Below, piece after piece: positions 45,770 to 57,785 of a stretch of 64,000 nucleotides of DNA. The position numbers were made by a program, and so were the translations under genes. Within the stretch, counting starts at the first letter, position 1. Every line of letters starts with the position of its first letter. The stretch covers positions 979,687 through 1,043,686 of the forward strand of contig VWZS01002022.1 of assembly GCA_013397075.1 (NCBI GenBank), written 5' to 3'. The notes beneath the pieces were generated by a model that worked only from the letters and a program-made list of their open reading frames with translations, searched no databases and was not told where the DNA came from. Source of the DNA: Rhabdornis inornatus (Eukaryota > Chordata > Aves > Passeriformes > Rhabdornithidae).

Positions 45770-45925
45770 TATCACCAAGTTCAGTACCAGACTTTTTCTG
45801 CAGCTTGCAAGCCAAAACTAACACAAACAGCAGGCTCCTCATTCATTATTCTAATTCCACCATAAAACATTCCCAAGCCTGCTCTGACTGAGGGTTTTAG
45901 CTGATTTGCTGCCTTTTCAACAGGC
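45770..45925. promoter_or_regulatory. Candidate conserved non-coding element, short
   Basis: Non-repetitive, AT-richer segment (cattcattattctaattcc, accataaaacattcccaag) with homeodomain and TEAD-like (cattcc) cores. Low confidence. Confidence 0.25.
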
Positions 45926-46189
45926 AGTGTCTATGAACTGGGTGAGCCCGTGGGGCAGATTTACACCAAGGAGCAGCTCACCCTCAGCACAGCCTCTCTA
46001 TGCCCAGGGCAGCAGGAACACTGATGGCCTGCTGAAAAATTCCCAAAATGTTTCTGTTTCCCACCACACACAAGTGGCTACCTCCAAAATTTTTCTCAAA
46101 GAGAAAGGAGAAGGAGAGCATGGGGGTCTGGAGGAGTTGTTGGCTTGGGCTCAGGAGTTTGCTTTGAGGTGGAGATTAAGGAGCTTTGC

Positions 46190-46325
46190 CCACTGGCAGC
46201 CCATCCCATGCCTGGAAACATCCAAGACAGGCTGGATGGGGCTCTGGGGTTGAAGATGACCCTGCCCATGGCAGGGGATTGGATTTATTGACTTTTAAAA
46301 GTCCCTTCCAACCTAAATTCTTTTG
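46190..46325 (+). mobile_element. CR1 LINE 3' fragment
   Basis: gcctggaaacatccaagaca, gctggatggggctctgggg and aaagtcccttccaacctaaa followed by attctttt are a CR1 3' end. Confidence 0.88.
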
Positions 46326-47052
46326 TCCAAGACACCATGCATGGCACAAGTGGCACTCACTGAGGACACCCACGCCGTGGTGAGTCCTGGCACCACATCA
46401 GGGGGTTTAGGTGGCCAAGAAGGTGTCAGTGACAGCCATTCCTTGTGCTTCTGGCCACTGCAGAGAGCTGGAGCCAACACTCAGCCTGGATGTGCTTCCA
46501 CAAATCCATTGCTCCTCCTGGATCCCCTTTTTTCTCCCTTCTGATGGAGGGAAGCGTTCCCAGCTTCAGCTTTGGTAGGTGCCACACATTGCTCTGAGAA
46601 GTTTCATCTGACCAAGTGACTCCAGCATGTGTTTTATCAGAAAGATTCCCAGCCAGCTCTGCTTCCAGTGGCTCCAAAATCTCCTTGCAAGGTCTGTTCC
46701 AATGACGGGGATAGCAGTGCCATGTGTATCCCACAGCACAGCCTGGTTTGCCTCCAGCTGTCCCCACCAGAGCCCCCTGAGGAATGGTGCTGGCTCTGGA
46801 TGCTCCTGGTTAATCCAGATCAAATAGAAAACCTTTGCCATTTTTCTGTATCAGGTTAAAAACCAGATTCCCAGGAAGGCTGGTGCATGGAAAGAGGAGT
46901 TCAGTTAAGAATTAACCCTTTGGCATCCCACAGCAGGTATTCTGGAATTCTTTCAGGAATCCTTTTTATCTTTGAGATGTTCCAGTTTTAATCACAGCCA
47001 AGCTCACAGGTAAAGCCTCCTGAGCAGCATTTTCCAAGTAACATCAGCAATG

Positions 47053-47235
47053 AATCCAGCAGCATTCCAGGGACACCGAATCCAGCAGCATTCCAGGGTC
47101 ACCAAATCCAGCAGCATTCCAGGGACACCGAGTCCAGCAGCATTCCAGGGACACTGAATCCAGCAGAATTCCAGGGACACTGAATCCAGCAGCATTCCAG
47201 GGACACTGAATCCAGCAGCATTCCAGGGACACTGA
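47053..47235. repeat. 26-bp minisatellite, seven copies
   Basis: Unit aatccagcagcattccaggg plus acac(c/t)g, seven tandem copies with a few substitutions. Because 26 is not a multiple of three, all frames rotate, and the repetitive minus-strand peptides (such as SLECCWIQCPWNAAG) are a by-product. Confidence 0.97.
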
Positions 47236-48844
47236 GCAGCAGTGCCTGGGAGATCTCTTGGGAGCAAACAGGAGCTCCCAGACCCAGCAGATCCCAGTTC
47301 AAGGCACAGTGCTGTGATGCCTCATTGCTCTCTCAGCCCCAACCAGCTCTGACACCAGCCAGATGCTTTTCCTTCCTCCAGCTGAGAGAGCCACATCCCT
47401 GGGGAGTTTGGGAATGGGATCAACCCCTGCTCAAGCTGCTGGGGGTGAAGCCACTCAAGCCATGCTGCTAAAGGGACAACAATGCAGCTCTCACCCAGAG
47501 CATCCCTCAAAGGCTTCCCAGGCACTCTGTGCATCCCAGCCATCCTCCCTGCCAGCTCCCCAGGCCTGGCCACCACGCTGTGCTGGATGGAGACAGCTGG
47601 CAGGGCTTGTGGCTGCCCTGTTTTCCCCTGGAGGCACCAGGAGCTGCAGATGTGTGGAGGGGAGGCAACCTGGCTTTCACATCAGGGCTGTGTGAGGAGG
47701 GAATTTTGGTGTTTCAGCTCATTTTGGCACAGTGGAAAATGTATTTCCCCTCCTTCTGTGGGCTGGGCTCTTTAATAGCACAGCCACTTTCATGTTTCAG
47801 TCAGGATTTTTCTTATCCCTGCAGAACAGAACAAAACCAGTCTAACACTAAGACCAGGTAACATTAAGACCAGGAATTTGGGTCCTTCTTGACTCTCTGG
47901 AGTTCTGGAAGATGCAGCTTGCTCCAGTCATCTCCAGGCTGCTTGGGAAGTGATGCAAAGAAGAGAAGGAAAACAAAGCTTTATCTGAGTGCCAGTGTTG
48001 TTCAGGCTTGGCTAAAATCAGATATAAAACCAGCTGAAGGCTTGGAGTGAGGAGCTCCTGTGGATTTAGCTGTTAAAGGCAGGGGCAGCCACACTGTCAG
48101 CCTTGTTGCTGGGACCACGTGTCAGTTGCCCAAGCCATTTTCACATCAGCCAAGAGCAGGAAAAAGCCTGGGAAGCCCTTTCTCCTATCCTACATCCAGC
48201 CAGAAAACCACAATTCACTTGGATATCAGCACTCCCAAACCTCCCTCTGGCATCAAGCAGCTTTAGGATACCTTGCCTTGCTTATCTGCCCTTGTAGCCA
48301 CACTTTTCACTAAGAAAAATATTTGAGGATGATTCCTTGCATGTCTGTGGCACCAATGGGGTGTGTTAGAGCAGGATTTGCATTTTTCCATAGGTTAAGG
48401 GTAAGGACACACCTCTCTGCCAGGAAGGGACCATTCTGCATTGCTTGTGCACAAAAATCCAGCTCCTCCAGCACGGGACAGGCCCTGGGTTTTCTCTGCC
48501 TTCTCCCTTATCAGAGGTGAGAGTTGCCAGCAGCTCAGCACAGTGCTCCCCCAGGAGCCCTGACTCCAACCATCCTCCCAGCTCCACCAGCTCTGTGTTA
48601 TACCAGTCACAGCACAGGAATCAGCTTCTCTCCTGCAGCCAGCAGAGCTGATCCAGCCCCTCCATCCCTGCCTTCTGCTGTCCATACAGGGGGAAAAGGG
48701 ATCACGGTGCGCTCGTTAACCAGGTGACATTCAAATCCAGCAGCCTTCCCCACCTTCCCCTAGGCACAGCCCCTGCAATTTAAATTACATGGAGGGGTAG
48801 GATTTAGGGGGCTGCTGGGAGCAGACTTGGCGCCCAGATTCCCA
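47236..48844. other. Intergenic, nothing recognised
   Basis: GC-rich DNA without gene, RNA or clear transposon. Small frames only. Confidence 0.5.
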
Positions 48845-48945
48845 TATCTGGAAGAGCTGTGTCCTTTGTGGATTGTGTTATGAGACAAAGGCGGAAGAAA
48901 ACACCTGGAACACTGAGGCCGGGGTGGGGGTGAGATGTGGCTCTT
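48845..48945. promoter_or_regulatory. Candidate element with inverted SOX/HMG pair
   Basis: cctttgt (48863-48869) and acaaagg (48885-48891) are exact reverse complements 15 bases apart. Each matches the SOX/TCF HMG-box core. The surrounding sequence is unique. Confidence 0.3.
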
Positions 48946-49754
48946 TGTAAGATTTGGGTCAGGTTTGGAGAGTCCTTGGAGATGAGCGACTTCTGCCAGA
49001 GGGACTTGTGCACCAGTACTCGGAGAGGTAACTTAATGCCCAGAGATCTGGGTCAGGGCCAGAAATCCTGGACCATCCTCCCTGAACATACACGGAGCAG
49101 CATCCTGGAGGCACCGACCTGCTCCAGATGTCAAGCAGAGCCAATCTCTGCCTGGGATGTGCTGGATTTGCTGCACACACTCAGGCAGGACCACCTCGTT
49201 TCCCATGTGTTGACAGGGCTGTGCTCAAGCACCTAAAGATATAAAAATGTGCCTGGTGGGACGGAGCTGACTCCTCCTGAACTCACAGCTTGCACCTTCC
49301 AGAGCTGCTCCCTGCACCTCCCAGCCACTACTTCATCCTCCAAAAAACCCTGGCACCCTTTTTTGAAACTCTAGCAACGAGCTCTAACAAACTTCAGCTC
49401 TTCTCTGTGCACAGGACTGAGCACAAACACGTTTTGCAGCCAAGAGAGGGGTGTGACAGCCCGGGGAGGGGAGGAAAGGCGGATAAAGCTTCTCCCCCAG
49501 CTTTTCACGGGAAATCTTCCTCGCAGGTGTGAAGAGAGGCATGAGAGATCTGGAGGATGCTGATTAGATCTCCACACCCTCCCTTCAGAGTCTGTAGCAT
49601 CGCAGATGGAGAAGGAGAAAGCTGGAGACACCATGTGCCACCACTGTGTCCCCAAAGTCCCCCCAGCATCCCTGACAGTGTCACCACCCAGCACCCGGGC
49701 TGGGAGCTCCAGAGAACGAGCTGCAGAGCTCAGGCTTGGCTGTGCGAGACACAG

Positions 49755-50080
49755 CCCCTCCCTTGCTAGCGGGAGGAAGGGAAAACCCCATAAATAAATG
49801 GCAATAGGAAAGAGATCGCAGGTCCTGCAGCAGCGCCTGGAAGCCGCCTCGGAGGCGAGGCGGGGGGAGGAAGGGAGCCTGACTGACAGCCTGATTTAAG
49901 ACCTGCCTGAAAAGCAAACAAAAGCAATTGAAAACTGCATCATCTAGGAAAACTTAGTAGGTTGTATTTTCACAAGTGAGGACTGATGGTAAGACCAGCT
50001 TAATCCCCCGGTGGACTTTCCACACCTCGGCAGGGGCCAGCTGGTTTGTCTTGCAGCTGATTGCTGAAATAAGAGCAGCA
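49755..50080. promoter_or_regulatory. Strong candidate conserved non-coding element
   Basis: About 325 bases with a CpG-bearing left half (agccgcctcggaggcgagg) and an AT-rich right half (aaagcaattgaaaactgc, attttcacaagtgagg). The acaagtg core suits NKX2 or T-box factors. No repeat signature. Confidence 0.4.
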
Positions 50081-52692
50081 GGCTGGGGGCTGGAACAGGA
50101 TGGGCTGCAGGGAGCGACACACAGCAGAGGGCTCGGAAGAAATGTGCTTGTTTTCCAAACTCTGCTTCTCCCTGCCAGAGCCACTGGCACCTCCCGGGCT
50201 TTGCAGCAGGGAGCGAGGATGCTCCAGCCTGGCAGAGCCTCTGCTTGCAGAAAAATCCCTGGAGAATCTTCCTCCCTGTTTCCAGCTCATTTAGGGGGAG
50301 CAGGAAACACAGCCAAGAGGTAAAGACATAACTTAGGGCCTTATCTTTCCTTCCCAGGGGCTGAGCTGGGGACACAACGAGCTGAGCATGAGCTACAGAA
50401 CAGCGCTGGGGCCACACTGGGCTCAGCGAGGGCAGATATGGACCTGACACAGACAAGTGTTAAAAGATGACATCATGTGCAGGCAGACAAAAAAACCCCA
50501 ATCCACAACATTCTGAAGCCTTCTATAGATAATATTTCCATTTAGGTTTGGCTTGAACAAAACTGCAGCTTCCTTCTGCAGAATCCAAGTCCAGAAAAAG
50601 AGAGAGAAAAATGCCCCTTGCCCAAGCCAGGTGATGTTCTGTGCCCTGATTCCCTTCTATCCCCTCCCTGAAACGATGAACCAGGATGACATTTCCTTTC
50701 CCAACATCAGCCTTGTTAAGAGGGCAGAAAACCACAGGTTTATCTGGCCCAACACACCCCTGAGCAGATCAGACATGCAAGCAGCAGATGTACGAGCCCC
50801 CCGTACTGAGTGTGAGTTTTTTGTCAGCTTGTGGTTTCAAATCCAGACCTGATGGTTGGAGAACAAAAGGCAAAGCAAAAGCTCCTCCATCCATGTCTTT
50901 CCAAGCCATCTATTTTCCCCTACAAGCTGGGAGATTGGATATATATGTAGGAGTGGAGATAGATAATTAAATGAAGATGGGAGGTGCCTCACCTGGGATA
51001 TTGGAACATTTAGGGCTGACAGCCTAACAAGTTCCTGCAGGGGAATAAACCCAAGCCTGGCATCTGGGAGCTCAGGGGATGTCCAGATGATTAAAAGCAG
51101 ATGAGGTAGATTTGGTAGCTGGGTCTTAATGACCATGGTGTGACGTTCTCTCCATCAGCTTTTGGCCAGAGAAAGAATTTAAATAACATTTCCTGTTTGC
51201 AGAGGGTTGGATTCACTCGGTGATGGGTGGTAACTGCACCAGGAGATGGAGCAGGATGCTCCAGAGGGTGGAGCAGCTCTGGCTGTCCCCAGGGATGTGC
51301 TGCTGTCATCAGGAGCTCTCCAGATCCCAGGGCTCTGCTAAGACTCAGCATCCCAGGTACTGCCACACATCTGGAATCCAGACCAGGAAGAGAATTCCCT
51401 CCTTTCCTTGCCTGAAGGAGAAGATGGATGAAGGTGCCTGGCTGACCTGGGACTGTTCAAAGGGACAGATGATGTATCAAGGTCTCTCCCTCTGCCAGCA
51501 CCTGTGTAGGGATATGGACCTGTGCTCTCAAGGCCATCAGTCCCCTGCTCTGTCCCCTTTCCTGCCCTCACTGTGGCATTTCCCTTCCTCATTATTTGGG
51601 CTCAATGACTGTTTGCTGACCAAAGTAGCCATTTAAGACCTGATATTTTGGCTCAGACAGTTTTTGCTTTATGAAAACATGGCATTACAGCCCAGACCAC
51701 CAGGTATTCTGATATTTTCAAAGCAGAAAGCTTTTTGAAATCCAATTTCTTGGTGGTGTTTGATCTCTTAAACTCATCTCCATCTTTGCAAAGATGTTTT
51801 TTGGCCCTTCCTGATGAAGCCAATGCCATCTCTTCCTCCCATGCTCAGGTCTCTGTGCAGCCAGCAGTGGAAAAGGTTTGGCAGTTTTAATTTTTGGGGG
51901 ACAAAGTGAAGAGCAAGGCAAGCAAGGTCCCAAACCACCAAGGACAAGTGACAAAGAGGATATAAAGATCAGAGATTTGGTCTCAAAGCTGGGTCAATCC
52001 TCAGATCCTAGATCCAGACCCCTGGCTAGATCTGCTCCCAGTTCAGCCAGCCCTGCTGAATCCATCGAGCCTGACCCATCAATTTTCTGCTCTCTTGTTG
52101 CCAAACCCCTCGTGCTGCCCCTTCACTTCCAGTGGCTGTCCCTGACTAGAGCTGGGTTTAAGCCCCTTCCCAGCCTTTCCCCATCTGTGATCAAGCTCAG
52201 AAGCCAAACCCAGAGCAGTCACATCCTTCCAAACCCTCCTCTCCTTCACTCTGAGCCTGACCTCCACGCCCTGCTCTGGGTCTTGCTGGTTAGGACCAAC
52301 TCCAAGGCTAATGCACCTCCTTTGGGATGCAAACAGCTCCAGTGTGTGCCCCTGGGTGACCTTCCCAGCTCCAGCCCCAGGTTCCCTGTGGATGGGGGGA
52401 CGGGGAGGAGCACAAAGCCCAAAGCTGCACTTCAGCTGTGAGCAGGGAACAGCAAAGCAGCTGCCTGGAGAAGTGATTGCTCCCACAACCCTCACCTTAG
52501 ACACCTGCCTGGAAAATGGAACAGGGGAGGGGAAGAGAGGAGGGAAAACAGGGAAAAAGCCAACCTAAAGCCCTCCATTGAATTGATTTCCTGATGGAAA
52601 TGGCTGGGTTCTCAGCTGCTGTTTATTGAGCATTACCTGCACTGCAGCGTTTCTGCTCCCGGGGGTCCTGCCTGGCTCCCCCTCCCAGCCTG
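50081..52692. other. Intergenic, no gene recognised
   Basis: Mixed unique sequence. Chance frames up to 187 codons (51878-52441, plus) have no recognisable domain. Small AT-rich islands near 50470-50545 and 50930-50975 might be elements. No transposon identified with confidence. Confidence 0.5.
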
Positions 52693-52992
52693 TGGGGTGG
52701 GATGGGGATAATGGGATGGGATAAAGGGATGGGGATGGGATGAGATAATGGGGTGGGATGGGATGGGGATAGGACGGGATGGGATGATGGAATGGGGATA
52801 ATGGGATGGGATGGGATGGGATGGGATAATGGGATGGAATAATGGGATGAAATGGGATGGGTGTGGGGTGGGATGGGATAGGATGGAATGGAATAGAATG
52901 GGTGTGGGATGGGATGGGATGGGATAATGGGATGGGATGGAATAATGGGGTAGGATGGGATAATGGGATGGAATGGGATGGGATGGGACGCG
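52693..52992. repeat. GGGAT-type pentanucleotide array
   Basis: About 300 bases of imperfect gggat, ggggat, gggata and ggaat units, all G-rich on the plus strand, with repeated G3+ runs fitting the G-quadruplex pattern. The unit is related to the CCCCAT array at 25193-25238 read on the other strand. Confidence 0.95.
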
Positions 52993-54774
52993 ATGGCACG
53001 GCTCCATTCCATTTGTACCCCCAGCCCTTCTGCAGATGGATCAGTGGGTTCAGGTCCTTAATGCTGCCTTTCCCTGCAGCTCCCACGTGGTCCTGCCCTG
53101 CTCCAGGGCTAAGCACAAACCAGGCAGATTTCCCCCCAAGAGTGTTGGTTTTCCCTAAGCTCTCTCACCTATCCATTGGAAACTGAAAACCTCTCATCCA
53201 GAAGCCTGAAAGTGCTTTTGTTTTCAAATTAATTATTAATTTTCAGCTTTCCAATTAAAGGAAAAAAGCAGAATTTTTCCTCTGTGATGGACATCAGGGA
53301 AAGGGATTTTTTTTCCCCCTACCATGGCTGTAATGCAACACATTTGTCCAGCTTTTCCCAGTGTTGTGAGTGCCCCAAAGCTGTTATTTTGTCTAGGTTT
53401 TCCCATTTCTGTGAGCACCCCAAAGCTGTTATTTGCTGCCCCTTGTCCCCAGTGCTACCAAGGGGACAGCAAGCACCACCAGGTCCCCAGCAGCACCTCT
53501 GACCTGGCCTTTTGAGAAAGGAAATAATCCCAGAGCCATTAACTCTCCCATTTTCTTCCAGCAAGCTTCCTGCCTCCCCAGATCCATGATAGTGATTCCT
53601 AGACAAAAATTAATGCTAGAGCATGGCTTTTAAGCTGGGATGCTCCAGAGGAGGACACCATTCCATAAAATGGGATTTGGGCTGAAGTTATCCTGTATCA
53701 GCTCCTGGAATCATTCAGCCACACCTGAAGCTCCAGGGGTGCAATGAGCATCCTCTCTGTGATCCATGGAGGAGGAATTCCTTTTCCTCCCCATCCCTTT
53801 CACAGGGCAGCTATAAACTGTTCCAGCACACCAAAAAACTCCAAGAAAATTCCCTGCAACCATTGCAATCAGCCTGTTCAACCCATTTTCACACCCTGGG
53901 GGCTGATTTGTGTGGCTCAGTGTCTCCTCCCCACCTCCAGAGCATCGGCAATTCCCTGGCATCCCAGGAAATGATTTCCTGCTCATGTCCCAGCGCTGGA
54001 ATCCTGGAATCCTGCCACAAGTAACGATCACTGCAAATGGTTCCCTTTGTCTGGGCATCTTTCCCTCGGAGCAGACTGGGCAAGAGCCACTGCAGCACTT
54101 CAAAAGGAGAGTTCACGCATGGGTAAAGGTCCTTTAAAATGGGATTAAAAATTCACATTTTTGTCCCACATTTTTTTGACGTTTCTAATCAAACCTATCC
54201 TGAGACAGAGAGGAGGAAGAGCTGAACTTGCTGTTTTTTCAGTGATAAGACACGAGGAGGTTTTGGTGGGTATTTTTACTCAGCTTTATGATTATTATTT
54301 TTCTAAATATAAAACTCCTTATCTGAAGCACTTATCTGAAATACAAAAGGTGCCATTGAAAATTTAGAATTTTCAATTAAAAAAAAATTTAAAACTAGAT
54401 GTATATGCATAATTTTCTCCACAACATTTTGCTTGCTACATTTCACCACTGTCTACACCAAAAAAATTCTGTTTCCACCAAGTCCTAAGCAAAGCCTGGA
54501 CAGGTTTAACACTCCAAAATCTCATTTTAGATCTGGCCACGATGCCCAAAACCTCAAGGGGCTTCTCTCTGCCTTCCTGCCCTGTGGAAGCAGATCCTTG
54601 CTCTGCCTGCTAGAATGGTTATTTCCAGCGGGGTAAAGCCATTATTCCAGTGGGGTATCCCACGGGATTTGGTGCTCAGCAGCAGGTAAGTGGCCTTTGA
54701 TCCCAGGGGGCAGCAGGGCTGGTGGATAAGGCTGCAGGGAGACAGACTCCACAGCCATCCCTCCTTCCCTAATT
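52993..54774. other. Intergenic, nothing recognised besides a short duplication
   Basis: No gene. AT-rich from about 54150 to 54450 (tttttttgacgtttctaatc, gtatatgcataattttctcc), possibly a regulatory island. Confidence 0.5.
53353..53443. repeat. 45-bp tandem duplication
   Basis: Two units of 45 bases share ttttccca...gtgag and ccccaaagctgttattt. They are diverged at several positions. Confidence 0.7.
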
Positions 54775-55025
54775 CCCTTCTGAAGTGCTGGAGCCACTGT
54801 CAGCTCTCATTAAAAGAAGGGAATGCCCTTGTTTTAATTCCCAAGCAGAGCCAACTGGATAATGATATTAACCCCAGCAGGGGGTGGCAGGAGAAGGCAC
54901 CTCCTCGCTTCAAATGTTTGGACAAAAAATTTGCTCTCATTAGGGCACAAGCCCAGGAGATGTCGCCTTTGTAGGGCGGGGGATGGGGCTTTGTCGGGTT
55001 TGAGAGTTGGGTTTGTAATTGGGGG
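54775..55025. promoter_or_regulatory. Strong candidate conserved non-coding element
   Basis: Non-repetitive block with alternating AT-rich and GC-rich cores (actggataatgatattaacc, gacaaaaaatttgctctcat, gtcgcctttgtagggcggg). It includes TAAT homeodomain and SOX-like cctttgt cores. Confidence 0.42.
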
Positions 55026-55734
55026 AAGAGAGGGAGACACGAAAAAAAAGGGCAAGGAAAGCATCAGCTCTCCTCTGCAATTCCATATTCCACTGCAAAA
55101 TGTGCTCCTGGAATAGGATCCCTGAAATCAGGAGTGGTGTGGTGAGCACAGGCCAAGGATGGCTTTGGGAAAAGGCAGATCCTGCCCCGTGCAGGGATGG
55201 TCCCACTGCTCTGGAGAAGGGCTGAGGAAAGGCCAGTCCTGAGGGCAAAGAGATTAATTCAGCTGAAAATATCAGAGCTGGAAGGGGACATCCATGGCAG
55301 GGACCCAGAGGTGTCCAGGGATCCTTTCTATCAAGAAATGGGGAGGGAAAACCAGCCCCTAACCGACCACGGCGTTCCTGTTTCTCCCTGGGCACAGAAA
55401 CATTGTCCTCACCATTTTCAGGAGGCTTCCCATATTTGCAGGTGACAGAGATGCTGCAAACCAGGGAGGAACAGGACTGGGGAATTCCCAGTGTCAGGGA
55501 TAACAAAAGGTGAGGAAAAAACTCATTTTTCCACAGCAGCAGATATTTTTGTGTAGCTGGACACATCCCCTGGGAAAAGGAGGTTCACTCACAATTTACC
55601 TGATCACAGAATCTCTCTGAAGTCACTCCAGACTTGGAGTATCCAAAAGTACAAGCAGGGATGTGACGGGAAGCACTCCTAAGGTCCAGCCCATAATCTA
55701 CATGTGCTGCACAGGATGTGGCACCAAGGAATTG

Positions 55735-55900
55735 AATTAACTGAGAGAAGCTGTGGCTGCCCCTGGATCCCTGGGAGTGTCCAAGGCCAGGCTGGACAGG
55801 GCTTGGAGCACCCTGGGATAGTGAAAACCAGCAGGGGGTTGGAACAAGATGAGTTTTGAGGTCACTTCCCACCCAAATTCCACCCTGGAATTCTGGGATT
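55735..55900 (+). mobile_element. CR1 LINE 3' fragment
   Basis: ctgcccctggatccctggga, gtccaaggccaggctggaca and gcttggagcaccctgggata, with a degraded end at tggaattctgggattga. Confidence 0.88.
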
Positions 55901-57360
55901 GACTAAATATTGCCACTCCCTGATACCGTGGACATCTTTTCCACAGACACCACTGCTAAAGGCAGCGTCCCAAATCTTCCTCCCAGCTCACCCTGCTGGG
56001 AAAAAGAGAAGAGCTGGTGGGAAAAGAGGAAAAAGAACAGGCCAAAAACTGCCTCAATCAAACAGAAAATGCTGGAAACCCCAACCAAGAGGGAAAAATT
56101 GTCACCACACCCTTTCCCTTCCTCCAGTGTCAAAGGGATCTGAGTTTGGCTCAGCCTTGGGCAAGGAGGGGGGGAAATGAAAAGCAAGTGTTCAATTAAT
56201 TCCTGATTATTCAGTTTATTGCTTCCCTCATTCCCGATTCAGCCACTGTCAGTACCTTTGGAAACAGGTTGGAAATGAGGCTTGTCCCTGTCACAGGACA
56301 CCAGGGATTTCTTGGAGGGTCACTTTTCCAGGATTTTGTTGTAATTCCAGCTGGGTGAAAGCTCAGAGCTGCCCTGGTTATTCCCATTTCTGGAAGCTGT
56401 GGGGTCAGATCCTTCTCAGGACAGCGTTGGGATGTTGAAGATTTGGGGAGGGACAGATTCCTACTCCTCAGGGGAATGGGAACACAACTCCAGCTGCACA
56501 TCCAGCAGTGGGAAATGTGCTTGGAAAAGGACAAAAAATGCAGAAATATTTGAATTTACCTGACCTTGTGGAGACTTCCTCCTGTTGGCTTCTCCAAGGA
56601 GAGGAACAGACCCTGGAATCCAGAAGGTGAGACCTCACCCTCCATCCCAGCTCATCTCAAACCTCCAGCAAAATTTTGGGTCTGAGGGCCTCATGCAGCA
56701 AGGGCAAAGCTGCTGGGATTAACTGTCATTTGGAAATTATATTTATTATCAATTTCAAGTTAAAGCTGACTCATTAGAGACTTTTCTTTAACATGCAGAG
56801 AACTCACACATCAATATCTTGGTTTTAAAAACTTGTTTCCATGAAAAAAATCCTGATGGATGCCAATCCATACGGTTATTTATTTGTTTTTAATAGGAAT
56901 TTGGGGGGAAAAAATAATTAATCATGTTCTTAATGTTTCTTGTCAGCCTGAACCAGTTTTTAACACTTTAATATTAAAAAAAAAACAAACTATTTTATTC
57001 AGGCAGTTTTGAGTCCTCCCAAGGACTCCAGAGATCCCCTCCAGGGGAAACCAGGCACTTTAAAAATAAAAAAGAAACAGGTTTTAACTTTCAAATCTGG
57101 TTGCAGATGTGTTGAAGGTGACTGAGTGGGACAAAGGCTGACTGTGATGGGACAAACGACACTTGTCATGTTGTTTTCAGGAAGCTTCTCCTAAAATCAG
57201 GATCAAGGAGAGCCTGAGGAAAGGGGACACAACCTTCATTCAACCCTGAGCAGCCTCCCCTGGCTCAGCCACGCTCAGTTTGCAGCAAACAAACAGAAAA
57301 TTGGGGAATATTCAGGGAATTCTTGGTGGGGGCAGCTCCTTGCCAGGGAGGTTAGGCTGG
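55901..57360. other. Intergenic with AT-rich right half
   Basis: No gene recognised. A candidate element at about 56705-56900 has attatatttattatcaattt and tcaatatcttggttttaaa in unique sequence. The rest is featureless. Confidence 0.45.
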
Positions 57361-57785
57361 GAAATGGCAAAATTCAATCAGGAAATGGCAAAAGTTCAAT
57401 CAGGAAATGGCAAAAGTTCAATCAGGAAATGGCAAAATTCAACAGGGAAATGGCGAAAGTTCAATCAGGAAATTGCAAAAGTTCAACTGGAAAATGGCAA
57501 AAATTCAGCTGGAAAATGGCAAAATTCAACTGGGAAATGACAGAATTCAACTGGGAAATGGCAAAATTATATCAGGAAATGGCAAAATTAAATTGGGACA
57601 TGGCAAAATTCAACTGGGAAATGGCAAAAGTTCAATCAGGAAATGGCAAAAATTCAACTGGAAAATGGCAAAATTCAACTGGGAAATGACAGAATTCAAC
57701 TGGGAAATGGCAAAATTAAATTGGGACATGGCAAAAATTCAGCTGGGAAATGGCAAATATTCAAGTGGGAAGTGGCAAAATGGAA
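57361..57785. repeat. 20/21-bp minisatellite, about 20 copies, with higher-order structure
   Basis: Unit gaaatggcaaaattcaactgg and variants (caatcag, aaagtt, aaattgggac). A block from caactggaaaatggcaaaat through gacagaattcaactggg to aattgggacatggc occurs twice (about 57487-57605 and 57655-57735; the first has one extra unit), which shows that several units were duplicated together. The 21-bp units keep a frame open (57407-57802, 131 codons, plus) that codes only repeats of MAKFNWEMAK type. Confidence 0.95.

Noticed and set aside
52565..53116. Long minus-strand frames rich in HPIPSHPIP
   Set aside because: Pure translation of the GGGAT repeat array.
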